Assembly: GCF_000739995.1 (NCBI RefSeq) | Contig: NZ_BBJX01000008.1 | Location: 1 to 64,000, forward strand | Direction: 5' to 3' | Length of the DNA: 64,000 nucleotides | Origin: Comamonas granuli NBRC 101663 | Lineage (GTDB): Bacteria > Pseudomonadota > Gammaproteobacteria > Burkholderiales > Burkholderiaceae_C | In this document: positions 19,850-28,660 of the stretch, one piece after another | How positions within the stretch are numbered: the stretch's first letter is position 1 | Layout of the letters: each line of letters starts with the position of its first letter | Made by a program: the position numbers and the translations under genes | The notes under the pieces: model-generated | What the model saw: the letters and a program-made list of their open reading frames with translations, nothing else | The model's database searches: none | Told to the model about the DNA's origin: nothing

Positions 19850-20603
19850 GCGCCGGGGCGCCGCCGCAGACCGGGCAGGCCGGGTTGCGCGCGGTGCGCA
19901 GGCTGCTCCACTCCAGGCTGCGCCCGTCCAGCATCAGCAAGCGCCCGGCCAGCGAGCGGCCCACCCCCGCGATCAGCTTGAGGGCCTCGGTGGCCTGCAG
20001 GCTGCCGACCACGCCCACCAGGGGCGCAAACACGCCCATGGTGGAGCAGGCCACCTCCTCGAACTGCGCCTGCGGGTCGAACAGGCAGGCGTAGCAGGGA
20101 CTGCCGGCCTCGCGCGGGTCGATGACGGTGACCTGCGCGTCAAAGCGGATCACGGCGCCCGCCACCAGCGGCACGCCCTGGCGCACGCAGGCCGCGTTCA
20201 CGGCCTGGCGCGTGGCGTAGTTGTCGCTGCAGTCGAGCACCACGGTGGCGCCTTGCACCAGTTGCTCCAGGCGCGCGGCGTCCACGCGCTCCTGCAGCGC
20301 CTGCACCTGCACTTCGGGGTTGATGGCCTGCACCGCCTGGGCGGCGGACAGCACCTTGGCCTGGCCGACGCGCGCCGTGGTGTGGGCGATCTGGCGCTGC
20401 AGGTTGGTCAGGTCCACGGTGTCGTGGTCCACCAGCGTGATGCGCCCCACGCCGGCCGAGCCCAGGAACAGCGCCGCCGGCGAGCCCAGCCCGCCGGCGC
20501 CGATGACCACGGCATGCGCGGCCAGGATGCGCTCCTGGCCTTCGATGCCCACCTCGTCGAGCAGGATGTGGCGGGAATAGCGCAGGAGCTGGTCGTCGGT
20601 CAT
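19839..20603 (-). CDS. moeB: ThiF/MoeB/HesA family adenylyltransferase
   Basis: Enzymes of this family adenylate the C-terminal glycine of MoaD or ThiS for sulfur transfer. The 254-residue protein starts LLRYSRHILLDEVGIEGQER and has the nucleotide-binding VIGAGGLGSPAALFL. The zinc site is CYAC plus CPVC near the C-terminus, and GAVIRFDAQVTV is conserved. MoeB and ThiF cannot be told apart confidently from sequence alone. It lies downstream of ctpA, separated from it by a terminator. Confidence 0.88.
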   Translation of the reverse strand: MTDDQLLRYSRHILLDEVGIEGQERILAAHAVVIGAGGLGSPAALFLGSAGVGRITLVDHDTVDLTNLQRQIAHTTARVGQAKVLSAAQAVQAINPEVQVQALQERVDAARLEQLVQGATVVLDCSDNYATRQAVNAACVRQGVPLVAGAVIRFDAQVTVIDPREAGSPCYACLFDPQAQFEEVACSTMGVFAPLVGVVGSLQATEALKLIAGVGRSLAGRLLMLDGRSLEWSSLRTARNPACPVCGGAPAPTP

Positions 20604-20615
20604 GGGGCGATGCAG

Positions 20616-20645
20616 AAAAAAAGGGGCCGGTGCGTGACCGGCCCC
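20616..20645 (-). terminator. Rho-independent terminator after ctpA
   Basis: On the minus strand a nine-pair stem, GGGGCCGGT with ACCGGCCCC around a five-base loop, runs into seven T. It stands 31 bases after the ctpA stop and just before the moeB/thiF start. Confidence 0.85.
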
Positions 20646-20675
20646 GGTGGGCGGTGTGGGATGGTGAGCAGCTTC

Positions 20676-22112
20676 TTACTGCTCTTTCTTCTCTTCCTTG
20701 CGCTCGGTCTGGGTCTTGCTCACCAGCACGGGCTTGCCGCGCAACTGGTTGAGCGCCTGGGCGAGCTGGAAGTCCTTGTCGGTGCCGAATTCGGGCAGCT
20801 TGCGCTCGGTCACGGGCTTCTTGGCCTCTTCCTCGAGGCGCTTGCGGGCTTCCTCGCGGGCCTTTTCGCGCTCGGGGTCGGGCTTTTCCTCGCTCTGGCC
20901 GTTACCCAGGTGCTTCTCCAGGTCGGCCTCGCGCATGCGCAGGGCGGCAAAGGGGCTGCCCTCGGCGGTTTCGTCCACCATCACGTCGGGCACGATGCCG
21001 CGCGCCTGGATGGACTTGCCGCTGGGCGTGTAGTAGCGCGCCGTGGTGAGCTTGATGCCGGTGTCCGGGCCCAGGGGGCGCACCGTCTGCACCGAGCCCT
21101 TGCCGAAGGTCTGGCTGCCCATGATGGTGGCGCGCTTGTGGTCCTGCAGGGCGCCGGCGACGATTTCGCTGGCCGAGGCCGAGCCCTCGTTGACCAGCAC
21201 CACCAGCGGCACGGTCTTGAGGGCCGCGGGCAGGCGCTTGAGCGGGTCGCCGCTGCCGCGGCGGGCGTAGAAGTCGGGCGAAGCCTTGAAGGTGGCCTTG
21301 CTCTCGGCCAACTGGCCGTTGGTGGAGACCACGGTCACGTCGGGCGGCAGGAAGGCTGCCGAGATGGCCACGGCCGCGTCGAGCAGGCCGCCGGGGTCAT
21401 TGCGCAGGTCCAGCACCAGGCCCTTGAGCTTGGGGTCCTGCTTGTAGAGCTCCTCGACCTTGCGCACGAAGTCGTCCACCGTGCGCTCCTGGAACTGCGA
21501 CAGGCGCACCCAGCCGTAGCCGGGCTCGACCATGCGGGCCTTGACCGACTGGGTCTTGATTTCCTCGCGCGTGATGGTCACGGGAAAGCTGCGGTTCTCG
21601 TCGCGCCGCAGGATGGTGAGCGTGACCTTGGTGTCGGGCTCGCCGCGCATGCGCTTGACGGCCTCGTTGAGCGACAGGCCCTTGACGGCGGTCTCGTCGA
21701 TCTTGGTGATGAGGTCGTTGGTCTTGAGCCCGGCGCGGAAGGCGGGCGAGCCCTCGATGGGCGAGACGACCTTGATCAGACCGTCTTCCTGCGTGATCTC
21801 TATGCCCACGCCGACGAACTTGCCCGAGGTGCCCTCGCGGAATTCGGCGAAGGACTTCTTGTCGAAATACTGCGAGTGCGGGTCCAGGCTGGCGACCATG
21901 CCCGAGATGGCGTCGGTGATGAGCTTCTTGTCGTCCACCGGCTCGACGTAGTCCGTCTTGACGAGCCCGAACACGGCGGCGAGCTGCTGGATCTCCTCCA
22001 GCGGCAGGGGGGCCATGGCGCCGCGTGCCATGGTCTGGAGCGAGACCGTGGTGAGCGCGCCGGCGAGCGCGCCCACGGAAATCCAGCCCGCGATTTTCAG
22101 TTTCTGGCCCAT
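20676..22112 (-). CDS. ctpA: S41 family C-terminal processing peptidase
   Basis: A periplasmic, membrane-anchored Ser/Lys protease of 478 aa. It has an N-terminal hydrophobic segment (about 6-28), a PDZ domain (about 85-170) and the S41 catalytic domain. The latter includes NEGSASASEIVAGAL (nucleophile Ser) and GKGSVQTVRPL (general-base Lys). The last 85 residues are strongly charged (EREKAREEARKRLEEEAKK). The start MGQKLKIAG was preferred because AAAGG stands seven bases upstream, ten codons after an earlier ATG. gpmA lies upstream on the same strand. Confidence 0.93.
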   Translation of the reverse strand: MGQKLKIAGWISVGALAGALTTVSLQTMARGAMAPLPLEEIQQLAAVFGLVKTDYVEPVDDKKLITDAISGMVASLDPHSQYFDKKSFAEFREGTSGKFVGVGIEITQEDGLIKVVSPIEGSPAFRAGLKTNDLITKIDETAVKGLSLNEAVKRMRGEPDTKVTLTILRRDENRSFPVTITREEIKTQSVKARMVEPGYGWVRLSQFQERTVDDFVRKVEELYKQDPKLKGLVLDLRNDPGGLLDAAVAISAAFLPPDVTVVSTNGQLAESKATFKASPDFYARRGSGDPLKRLPAALKTVPLVVLVNEGSASASEIVAGALQDHKRATIMGSQTFGKGSVQTVRPLGPDTGIKLTTARYYTPSGKSIQARGIVPDVMVDETAEGSPFAALRMREADLEKHLGNGQSEEKPDPEREKAREEARKRLEEEAKKPVTERKLPEFGTDKDFQLAQALNQLRGKPVLVSKTQTERKEEKKEQ

Positions 22113-22216
22113 ACGAATACCTTTAGCCGACTCAATATACACCTTGGAAGGGCCCAGGCCGCGTGGGTTCCCGCGGGCCTGCTCACATTCTGGCAGGGTT
22201 TGCGGCGCCGCGCGGG

Positions 22217-22960
22217 TCAGGCCTTGCCCTGGGAGGCCACGGCGGCCGCAGCCCGGGCGGCGGCTTCGGCGTCGCCCAGGTAGTAATGGCGCAGGGGCTT
22301 GAGCTGGTCATCCAGCTCGTAGACCAGCGGAATGCCGTTGGGGATGTTCAGGCCCACGATGTCGCCGTCGGAGATGCCGTCGAGGTACTTGACCAGCGCG
22401 CGGATGGAGTTGCCGTGCGCTGCCACCAGCACGCGCTGGCCCGAGCGGATGGCCGGCGCCATGGTGTCGTTCCAGAAGGGCAGCACGCGCGCCACCGTGT
22501 CCTTGAGGCACTCGGTCAGCGGCACCTGGGCCGGCTCCAGGGCGGCGTAGCGGCGGTCGCCGCGCTCGCAGCGCGGGTCCTGGGGTTCGAGGGCGGGCGG
22601 GGGGGTGTCGTAGCTGCGGCGCCAGACGAGCACCTGTTCATCGCCGAATTTCTGCGCGGTTTCGGCCTTGTTCAGGCCCTGCAGGGCGCCGTAGTGGCGT
22701 TCGTTCAGGCGCCAGCTCTTTTGCACGGGCAGCCAGGTGCGGTCCATCTCGTCCAGGCAGTACCACAGCGTGTGGATGGCGCGCTTCAAGACGCTGGTGA
22801 AGCACAGGTCGAACTCGTAGCCCTCGGCCTTGAGCAGCTTGCCCGCCGACATGGCCTGCGATACCCCCGTGGGCGTGAGGTCCACGTCGGTCCAGCCGGT
22901 GAAGCGGTTCTCCAGGTTCCAGGTGGATTCGCCGTGGCGGATCAGAACGAGTTTGTGCAT
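22217..22960 (-). CDS. gpmA: 2,3-bisphosphoglycerate-dependent phosphoglycerate mutase
   Basis: It interconverts 3- and 2-phosphoglycerate in glycolysis and gluconeogenesis. The protein is 247 aa, the usual length. It has the phosphohistidine motif [10 protein letters not shown] (7-16), the [17 protein letters not shown] segment and the second catalytic His in [15 protein letters not shown]. It is divergent from the rhodanese gene, 71 bases away. Confidence 0.97.
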   Translation of the reverse strand: MHKLVLIRHGESTWNLENRFTGWTDVDLTPTGVSQAMSAGKLLKAEGYEFDLCFTSVLKRAIHTLWYCLDEMDRTWLPVQKSWRLNERHYGALQGLNKAETAQKFGDEQVLVWRRSYDTPPPALEPQDPRCERGDRRYAALEPAQVPLTECLKDTVARVLPFWNDTMAPAIRSGQRVLVAAHGNSIRALVKYLDGISDGDIVGLNIPNGIPLVYELDDQLKPLRHYYLGDAEAAARAAAAVASQGKA

Positions 22961-23031
22961 GGTCTCCCCAGGAATGGCAGGTCAAAACCCATCATTCTAA
23001 AATCGGCCTGTTTGTCACACCAAGGAATGTC

Positions 23032-23439
23032 GTGAATTTCATCGTCGAGAACTGGTATCTGTTTCTCCTGGCCCTCGTGTCGGGGGGCGGGCTCTTGCTG
23101 CCCATGCTCAAGTCGGGAGCCAATGGCCTGTCGCCCGCGGCCGCGGTGCTGCTCGTCAACCGCGAGAAGGCCGTGCTCATCGACGTCTGCGGCCCCGACG
23201 AATACGCCGAGCGCCATGTGGGCGGCGCCAAGAACGTGCCGGTGAACGACATCGAGGCGCGCCTGCCCGCCGTGGTGAAGAACAAGTCCGTGCCCGTGGT
23301 CATGGTGTGCGCCAGCGGTGCGCGCGCCACGCGCGCGGCCATCATGGCGCGCCGCATGGGCTACCAGAACGTGCAGGTGCTCGCCGGCGGCACCAAGGCC
23401 TGGCAGGAAGCCGGCCTGCCCATCGACAAAAAGGCCTGA
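23032..23439 (+). CDS. Rhodanese-like protein with membrane anchor
   Basis: A 135-residue protein with one N-terminal helix (about 8-27) and a rhodanese domain. The active-site loop is VCASGARATRAA with the catalytic Cys. It starts with GTG, supported by AAGGA six bases upstream. The order rhodanese-grxC-secB-gpsA is well conserved in betaproteobacteria. The sulfur donor and acceptor are unknown. Confidence 0.9.
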   Translation: MNFIVENWYLFLLALVSGGGLLLPMLKSGANGLSPAAAVLLVNREKAVLIDVCGPDEYAERHVGGAKNVPVNDIEARLPAVVKNKSVPVVMVCASGARATRAAIMARRMGYQNVQVLAGGTKAWQEAGLPIDKKA

Positions 23440-23463
23440 GGCCACCCCACCAGGAGCGATTCC

Positions 23464-23724
23464 ATGCAAGCCGTCCGCATGTACACCACCGCCGTCTGCC
23501 CCTACTGCGTGCGCGCCAAGCAACTGCTCAAGGCGCGGGGCGTGGAGCAGATCGAGGAGATCCGCATCGACACCCAGCCCGCCGAGCGCGCGCGCATGAT
23601 GGAACTCACCGGCCGGCGCACCGTGCCGCAGATCTTCATCGGCAGCACCCACGTCGGCGGCTGCGACGACCTGATGGCGCTGGATGCGCGCGGCGAGCTG
23701 GCCGCGCTGCTCGGCGCTGCATAA
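23464..23724 (+). CDS. grxC: Glutaredoxin 3
   Basis: A small glutathione-dependent thiol reductase (86 aa). It has the dithiol active site CPYC near residue 14 and the TVPQIFIGSTHVGGCDDL segment that binds glutathione. CAGGAG precedes the ATG. It lies 24 bases after the rhodanese gene and ends in a strong terminator. Confidence 0.95.
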   Translation: MQAVRMYTTAVCPYCVRAKQLLKARGVEQIEEIRIDTQPAERARMMELTGRRTVPQIFIGSTHVGGCDDLMALDARGELAALLGAA

Positions 23725-23737
23725 TCCCCCTCTTCGC

Positions 23738-23776
23738 ACCCGCCGCGGGAGGGGTTCTCCCGGGGCGGGTCTTTTT
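23738..23776 (+). terminator. Rho-independent terminator after grxC
   Basis: A long two-part stem (ACCCGCC with GGCGGGT outside, CGGGAG with CTCCCG inside) is followed by C and five T. It separates grxC from secB. Confidence 0.85.
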
Positions 23777-23823
23777 GTGTGGCCTGGCACGGTGCCGGGC
23801 GCGGTTTGAGCTGAAAGATTTCC

Positions 23824-24285
23824 ATGGCCGATCAAGACAACGCCACCCCCGTGTTCCAGATCCAGCGCGTCTACCTCAAGGACATGTCGCTGGAGCAGCC
23901 CAACTCCCCCGCCATCCTGCTGGAGCAGGCGCAGCCCAGCGTGGACATCCAGCTCGGCGTGGAAGCCAACCCCGTGGCCGAGGGCATTTTCGAGATCTGC
24001 GTCACGGCCACCGTGCAGACCAAGATCGAGGACAAGACCGTGTTCCTCGTCGAGGCCAAGCAGGCCGGCATCTTTGAAATCCGCAACGTGCCCGAGGAGC
24101 AGATGGGCTCGGTGATCGGCGTGGCCTGCCCGCAGATCATTTACCCCTACCTGCGCGGCAACGTCGCCGACGTGATCAACCGCGCCGGCTTCCCGCCCGT
24201 GCACCTGGCCGAAATCAACTTCCAGGCCATGTACGCACAGCAGCAGGCGCAGGTCGACTCGGCCGCATCGCAACTGCCGCAATAA
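23824..24285 (+). CDS. secB: Protein-export chaperone SecB
   Basis: SecB holds preproteins unfolded and passes them to SecA. The protein is 153 aa, the usual length, with [21 protein letters not shown] at the N-terminus, [27 protein letters not shown] and INFQAMY near the end. The C-terminus is Gln/Ala-rich. A terminator upstream suggests its own promoter. Confidence 0.96.
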   Translation: MADQDNATPVFQIQRVYLKDMSLEQPNSPAILLEQAQPSVDIQLGVEANPVAEGIFEICVTATVQTKIEDKTVFLVEAKQAGIFEIRNVPEEQMGSVIGVACPQIIYPYLRGNVADVINRAGFPPVHLAEINFQAMYAQQQAQVDSAASQLPQ

Positions 24286-24287
24286 CA

Positions 24288-24341
24288 CGGTTTGAGGCCT
24301 TTGGCGCTTGCGTGGCAAGCGCCTGATGCTATGAAAATAGT
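24288..24341 (-). repeat. Palindromic repeat, copy 5, abutting the gpsA start
   Basis: On the minus strand the sequence reads TTTTCATAGCATCAGGCGCTTGCC ... GCAAGCGCCAAAGGCC in the sense given by its two arms, a diverged copy. It fills the secB-gpsA gap and runs into the first codons of gpsA, replacing any recognisable ribosome-binding site. Confidence 0.65.
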
Positions 24342-25335
24342 AGTCCTTGGGGCCGGCGCCTGGGGCACGGCCCTGGCGCTGAGCGCGGCCAGCCATCCGC
24401 AGGGCCATGCCGTCACCCTGTGGGCGCGCGACGCCGCCCAGGTGGCCGCCATGCAGGCCACGCGCTGCAATGCGCGCTACCTGCCCGGCGTGGTCCTGCC
24501 CGAGCGCCTGGCGCTGGCAGCGGGCAGCGTCCCGGCGGCGGCCGAAGGCGCCGATCTGCTGGTCGTGGCCACGCCCATGGCGGCGCTGCGCGGCATGCTG
24601 CAGTCCCTGCAGGCGAGCGCCGTGCCCGTGGCCTGGCTGTGCAAGGGCTTCGAGGCCGTGGCGCCGGGCAGCCAGGGCCTGGGCCTGCTGGCGCACGAGG
24701 TGTGCGCCCAGGTGGCGCCGCGCCTGCAGGCCGGCGTGCTCAGCGGCCCGAGCTTCGCCCAGGAGGTCGCGCTGGCGCGGCCCACGGCGCTGGTGGCCGC
24801 GAGCGAGCATGCCGCCGTGCGCAACGCGCTGGTGCGCGCCTTCCACGGACCCAGCCTGCGCGTGTACGCCAACGACGACATCGTGGGCGTGGAGGTGGGC
24901 GGCGCCGTGAAGAACGTGCTGGCCATTGCCACCGGCCTGTGCGACGGCCTGCAGCTGGGCATGAATGCGCGCGCCGCGCTCATCACGCGCGGGCTGGCCG
25001 AGATCACGCGCCTGGGCCTGGCGCTGGGCGCGCGCATGGACACCTTCATGGGCCTGTCGGGCCTGGGGGACCTGGTGCTCACGGCCACGGGCGATCTCTC
25101 GCGCAACCGGCGCGTGGGCCTGCTGCTGGCCCAGGGCCAGACGCTGGCGCAGGCCGTGGACTCGCTGGGCCACGTGGCCGAGGGCGTGTACAGCGCGCGC
25201 ACCGTGCTGCAGCGCGCGCGCCACCTGGGGGTGGACATGCCCATCAGCGAAGCCGTGGTGGCCCTGCTCGACGGCCGCCTGCGCCCGGCCGAGGCGGTGG
25301 CCGCGCTGATGGAACGCGAGCCCAAGGGCGAATAG
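24331..25335 (+). CDS. gpsA: NAD(P)-dependent glycerol-3-phosphate dehydrogenase
   Basis: It reduces dihydroxyacetone phosphate to sn-glycerol 3-phosphate for phospholipid synthesis. The protein is 334 aa. The start [17 protein letters not shown] contains the dinucleotide-binding glycines. The catalytic region [17 protein letters not shown] and the C-terminal [21 protein letters not shown] are conserved. The ATG follows the palindromic repeat directly, without a clear Shine-Dalgarno sequence. An earlier in-frame start at 24292 would begin inside the repeat and is less likely. Confidence 0.96.
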   Translation: MKIVVLGAGAWGTALALSAASHPQGHAVTLWARDAAQVAAMQATRCNARYLPGVVLPERLALAAGSVPAAAEGADLLVVATPMAALRGMLQSLQASAVPVAWLCKGFEAVAPGSQGLGLLAHEVCAQVAPRLQAGVLSGPSFAQEVALARPTALVAASEHAAVRNALVRAFHGPSLRVYANDDIVGVEVGGAVKNVLAIATGLCDGLQLGMNARAALITRGLAEITRLGLALGARMDTFMGLSGLGDLVLTATGDLSRNRRVGLLLAQGQTLAQAVDSLGHVAEGVYSARTVLQRARHLGVDMPISEAVVALLDGRLRPAEAVAALMEREPKGE

Positions 25336-25372
25336 CCCGCCCGCGGCGCAGCGCGCCTGCGGGGGCTTCGGC

Positions 25373-26011
25373 TCAAAGGAGGGGGGCGTCCTGCCACTGC
25401 CCCGGCGCCAGGCCCTCGATGCTCCAGGGGCCGATGGCCGCGCGCACCAGGCGCAGCGTGGGCAGGCCCACGGCCGCCGTCATGCGCCGCACCTGGCGGT
25501 TGCGGCCTTCACGGATGGCGATTTCGAGCCAGCAGTCCGGCACGCTCTGGCGCACGCGGATGGGCGGATCGCGCGGCCACAGCGCGGGCGGCGGCTCCAG
25601 GCGCCGCACGCGGGCGGGCAGGGTGGGGCCGTCGTTGAGCAGCACGCCGCGGCGCAGCGATTCGAGCTGCGCGTCGCTGGCCAGGCCTTCGACCTGCACC
25701 CAGTAGGTCTTCTCCATCTTGTGGCGCGGGTCGCTGATGCGCGCCTGCAGCCGCCCGTCGTTGGTGAGCAGCAGCAGGCCCTCGCTGTCGGCGTCCAGCC
25801 GCCCGGCCACGTACACGCCGGGCAGGTCGATGTAGTCCTTGAGCCCGCGCCAGCGCCCCTCGGGCGTGAACTGGCTCAGCACGCCATAGGGCTTGCAAAA
25901 GCGCAGCAGCCGGGGTGGCGCGCTGCGCGCCGGGGCCGGGGCCGGGGCCGGGCGCGCCGCGGCCGGCGGGCGCTTGCCCGCCGGCAGGGCCAGGGTCTTG
26001 CGCGGCGTCAT
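25373..26011 (-). CDS. 23S rRNA pseudouridine synthase, RluE/RsuA type
   Basis: A 212-residue pseudouridine synthase without an S4 domain. After about 35 residues rich in Ala and Pro it has FCKPYGVLSQFTPEG, the catalytic GRLDADSEGLLLLTNDG, EKTYWVQVEG and REGRNRQVRRM. The opening motif resembles RluE, which modifies U2457 of 23S rRNA, so that assignment is probable but not certain. Its start overlaps the upstream M23 peptidase stop by 4 bases, so the two are coupled. Confidence 0.9.
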   Translation of the reverse strand: MTPRKTLALPAGKRPPAAARPAPAPAPARSAPPRLLRFCKPYGVLSQFTPEGRWRGLKDYIDLPGVYVAGRLDADSEGLLLLTNDGRLQARISDPRHKMEKTYWVQVEGLASDAQLESLRRGVLLNDGPTLPARVRRLEPPPALWPRDPPIRVRQSVPDCWLEIAIREGRNRQVRRMTAAVGLPTLRLVRAAIGPWSIEGLAPGQWQDAPLL

Positions 26012-26907
26012 GCGGGCAGGAACAGCGCCGGATCGACCATGGCGCGGTTGAGCATCACGCCCCAGTGCAGATGGGGGCCGGTCACGCGGCCCGTGGCGCC
26101 CACGCGGCCCAGGCGCTGGCCGCGCTCCAGGGCCTCGCCCACCTGGCAGTCCACGGCGCTCAGGTGGCAGTACAGGCTCAGCAGGCCGCCGCCGTGGTCC
26201 AGCCACACCGTGCCGCCGTTGAAGAAGTAGTCGCCCACGTCGATCACCCGGCCCGGCAGGGGCGCGGCGACGGGCGTGCCCGTGGGGGCGGCGATGTCCA
26301 TGCCGCTGTGCGGGTTGCGCGCCTGGCCGTTGAACACACGGCGCAGGCCGAAGCTGCTCGAGCGCGGCCCGGGCACGGGTGCGCGCATGCGCAGGTCCTG
26401 CGGCAGCGGCGTGGAGAAGGTGGCCATGACCTCCTGCTGGTGGGCGTGCTCGCGCTCGAAGCGCGCCAGGTCCTCGGGGCTGAGGTCCACCGTGCGCGGC
26501 GCCACGGTCAGGCGCTGCTCGCGGTACTGTTTGCGGCCCACGCGGTAGGCGAGGCGGCGCGCCGCTGCGCCGGCCGCGGCCTGCACGCTCACATGGGCCT
26601 CGCCCACGGGCGCCGAGAGCGCGATGCCGACCACGGCCGTCCAGCCGGACGCGCTGCCCAGCACCAGCACGGGGACGCCGTCGGCGTGCACCACGGGGCG
26701 CTCGGGCGCGGGGCCCAGGTCCAGCCGGGCGACGCCGCCGGGCACGGGCAGCGCTTGCGGCCAGGGGCCGTCCTCCCGGGCGTGCAGCGCGGCGCCGGGG
26801 CACAGCGCGGCGAGCGCGGCCGCTTGCAGCCAGCGGCGCCGGGGCCAGGGCAGCTCAGGGCGGCAGACAGAGGGGAGGGCGCTGGAGGGGGGCATCGCGG
26901 CATGCAT
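26008..26907 (-). CDS. M23 family peptidoglycan-type metallopeptidase, exported
   Basis: A LytM-like protein of 299 aa. The C-terminal domain has NPHSGMDIAAPTGTPV (zinc His and Asp) and GPHLHWGV (HxH), so it looks catalytically complete. The N-terminal export signal contains RRRWLQAAALAAL, which resembles a twin-arginine signal. The start was set at the first Met before that signal, and a second Met lies at 26895. It probably acts on cell-wall peptides in the periplasm. It is divergent from aspA. Confidence 0.88.
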   Translation of the reverse strand: MHAAMPPSSALPSVCRPELPWPRRRWLQAAALAALCPGAALHAREDGPWPQALPVPGGVARLDLGPAPERPVVHADGVPVLVLGSASGWTAVVGIALSAPVGEAHVSVQAAAGAAARRLAYRVGRKQYREQRLTVAPRTVDLSPEDLARFEREHAHQQEVMATFSTPLPQDLRMRAPVPGPRSSSFGLRRVFNGQARNPHSGMDIAAPTGTPVAAPLPGRVIDVGDYFFNGGTVWLDHGGGLLSLYCHLSAVDCQVGEALERGQRLGRVGATGRVTGPHLHWGVMLNRAMVDPALFLPA

Positions 26908-26966
26908 GGGCCTGGCAGTGTAGGGCCTGGCGCAGCCGGGGTTATGCACAAAACGGAATGGCCTAT

Positions 26967-26992
26967 GCGCAACATGGTTCTTGCGCCATAAT
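26967..26992. promoter_or_regulatory. Inverted repeat next to a CATAAT hexamer, aspA / M23 divergent region
   Basis: GCGCAA-N8-TTGCGC ends exactly where CATAAT (26987-26992), a possible -10 element for aspA, begins. The placement suits an operator. No known regulator motif was recognised. The rest of the 287-base gap contains a GC-rich hairpin at 27124-27144 (nine-pair stem) and no gene. Confidence 0.35.
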
Positions 26993-27194
26993 CCGCCCCC
27001 GAATGCCCTGCGTGGCGATATGGCAAGCATCCCTGCCGTGTTCGCGACCAGGGCGTTGCCACATCCGGCCCGACCCCGCCGTCCACGAGGCGGCGCATCC
27101 TGTCCGCCCGCTCCCTGCTCCAGGCCCCGCGCTGCGCGCGGGGCGCAGGGCGGGGCGCCCTCCCCCTATTCGTCTGCAAGAAAGCCCATTGGCC

Positions 27195-28598
27195 ATGCGT
27201 CAAGAACACGATTTCATCGGCATCAAAACCATCCCTCCCGACGCCTACTGGGGCGTGCATACCGCCCGCGCCGTCGAAAACTTCCCCATCACCGGCCAGA
27301 CCGTGGCCCAGATGCCCGCGTTGATCCGGGCCTTTGCCTTCGTCAAGAAGGCCGCCGCCCACGCCAATCTGCAGCTGGGCGTGATCAACGACACCCAAGC
27401 CCGCGCCATTTCCCAGGCCTGTGACGACCTGGTTGCCGGACAGTTGCACGACCAGTTCGTCGTCGACGTGATCCAGGGCGGCGCCGGCACCTCCACGAAC
27501 ATGAATGCCAATGAGGTGATCGCCAACCGTGCCCTGGAGCACCTGGGATTGCCCAAGGGCCGCTACGACGTGATCCACCCGAACGACCACGTCAACGCCT
27601 CGCAAAGCACCAACGACGCCTACCCCACGGCGGTGAAGATCGCCACGTATTTCGGCATCCAGACCCTGCTGCAGGCGCTGGCCGCGCTGCGCGGCGCCTT
27701 CGAGGCCAAGGCGCAGGAGTTCGCCCCCATCCTGAAGATCGGCCGCACCCAGTTGCAGGACGCCGTGCCCATGACCCTGGGCCAGGAGTTCGCCGCCTTC
27801 GCCGCCATGATCGCCGACGACGAGAAGCGCCTGCGCGAGTCCGCGCACCTGATGTGCGAGATCAACATGGGCGGCACGGCCATAGGCACGGGCATCAACG
27901 CGCCCGTGGGCTATGTGGACGTGGTCACGCCGCGGCTGGCCGAGCTCTCGGGCGTGCCGGTGCAGGCGGCGGGCAACCTGATCGCCGCCACGTCGGACAC
28001 CGGCGCCTTTGCCGACATCTCCGGCGTGCTCAAGCGCATCGCCGTCAAGCTCTCCAAGATCAGCAACGACCTGCGCCTGCTGTCCTCGGGTCCGCAGGCC
28101 GGGGTGGGCGACATCAAGCTGCCGGCGCGCCAGGCGGGCTCGTCCATCATGCCGGGCAAGGTCAACCCGGTGATCCCCGAGGTGATGAACCAGGTGTGCT
28201 TCGAGGTCATCGGCAACGACACCGCCATCACCATGGCGGCCGAGGGCGGGCAGTTGCAGCTCAACGCCTTCGAGCCGCTCATCGCCTGGGCCCTGCACAA
28301 GAGCCTGCACCACCTGGCGCACGCCTGCCACACGCTGCAGGTGCACTGCGTGGAGGGCATCGTCGCCAACCAGGACCTGCTGACCGCGCGCATCGCCGCC
28401 TCGGTGACGCTGGTGACCGCGCTCAACCCGCTGATCGGCTACGAGAAGGCCGCGGCCATCGCCAAGGCGGCCATTGCCTCGGGCCGGCCCATCGCCGAAG
28501 TGGCCGAGGACCTGGGCATCATGGGCCAGGCAGAAATGCAGAAACTCCTGGTGGCCGAACGCCTCACGCAGGCGGGGGCGATCACCGCGGAGCGCTGA
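27195..28598 (+). CDS. aspA: Aspartate ammonia-lyase
   Basis: It interconverts aspartate and fumarate plus ammonia. The protein is 467 aa. Aspartase rather than fumarase is indicated by the N-terminus DFIGIKTIPPDAYWGVHTARAVENF and by VIQGGAGTSTNMNANEVIANRALE. The fumarase/aspartase signature GSSIMPGKVNPVIPEV is present in the 300s. Frames open upstream to 26958 but without family similarity, so the start MRQEHDF was chosen. A hairpin derived from the repeat family ends the gene. Confidence 0.93.
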   Translation: MRQEHDFIGIKTIPPDAYWGVHTARAVENFPITGQTVAQMPALIRAFAFVKKAAAHANLQLGVINDTQARAISQACDDLVAGQLHDQFVVDVIQGGAGTSTNMNANEVIANRALEHLGLPKGRYDVIHPNDHVNASQSTNDAYPTAVKIATYFGIQTLLQALAALRGAFEAKAQEFAPILKIGRTQLQDAVPMTLGQEFAAFAAMIADDEKRLRESAHLMCEINMGGTAIGTGINAPVGYVDVVTPRLAELSGVPVQAAGNLIAATSDTGAFADISGVLKRIAVKLSKISNDLRLLSSGPQAGVGDIKLPARQAGSSIMPGKVNPVIPEVMNQVCFEVIGNDTAITMAAEGGQLQLNAFEPLIAWALHKSLHHLAHACHTLQVHCVEGIVANQDLLTARIAASVTLVTALNPLIGYEKAAAIAKAAIASGRPIAEVAEDLGIMGQAEMQKLLVAERLTQAGAITAER

Positions 28599-28604
28599 TG
28601 CGCT

Positions 28605-28660
28605 ACTGAAATGAGAGCTTCCAGCGCTTGAAGGACGGGAGCTGGAAGCCTTTTTTACTT
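28605..28660 (+). repeat. Palindromic repeat, copy 6, acting as aspA terminator
   Basis: ATGAGAGCTTCCAGCGCTTG followed by GAGCTGGAAGCCTTTTTTAC is a modified copy in which the arms have become longer and more complementary than usual. See the terminator entry for the same stretch. Confidence 0.65.
28618..28657 (+). terminator. Rho-independent terminator after aspA
   Basis: GCTTCCAGC pairs with GCTGGAAGC across a 15-base loop and is followed by C and six T. It lies 19 bases after the aspA stop. Confidence 0.75.

Noticed and set aside
24292-24330. gpsA start at 24292
   Set aside because: These codons lie inside the palindromic repeat, and the conserved protein begins at [12 protein letters not shown] (24331).
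25336-25372. Possible terminator between gpsA and the pseudouridine synthase
   Set aside because: A GC-rich imperfect inverted repeat is present, but there is no T-tract on either strand and pairing has several mismatches.
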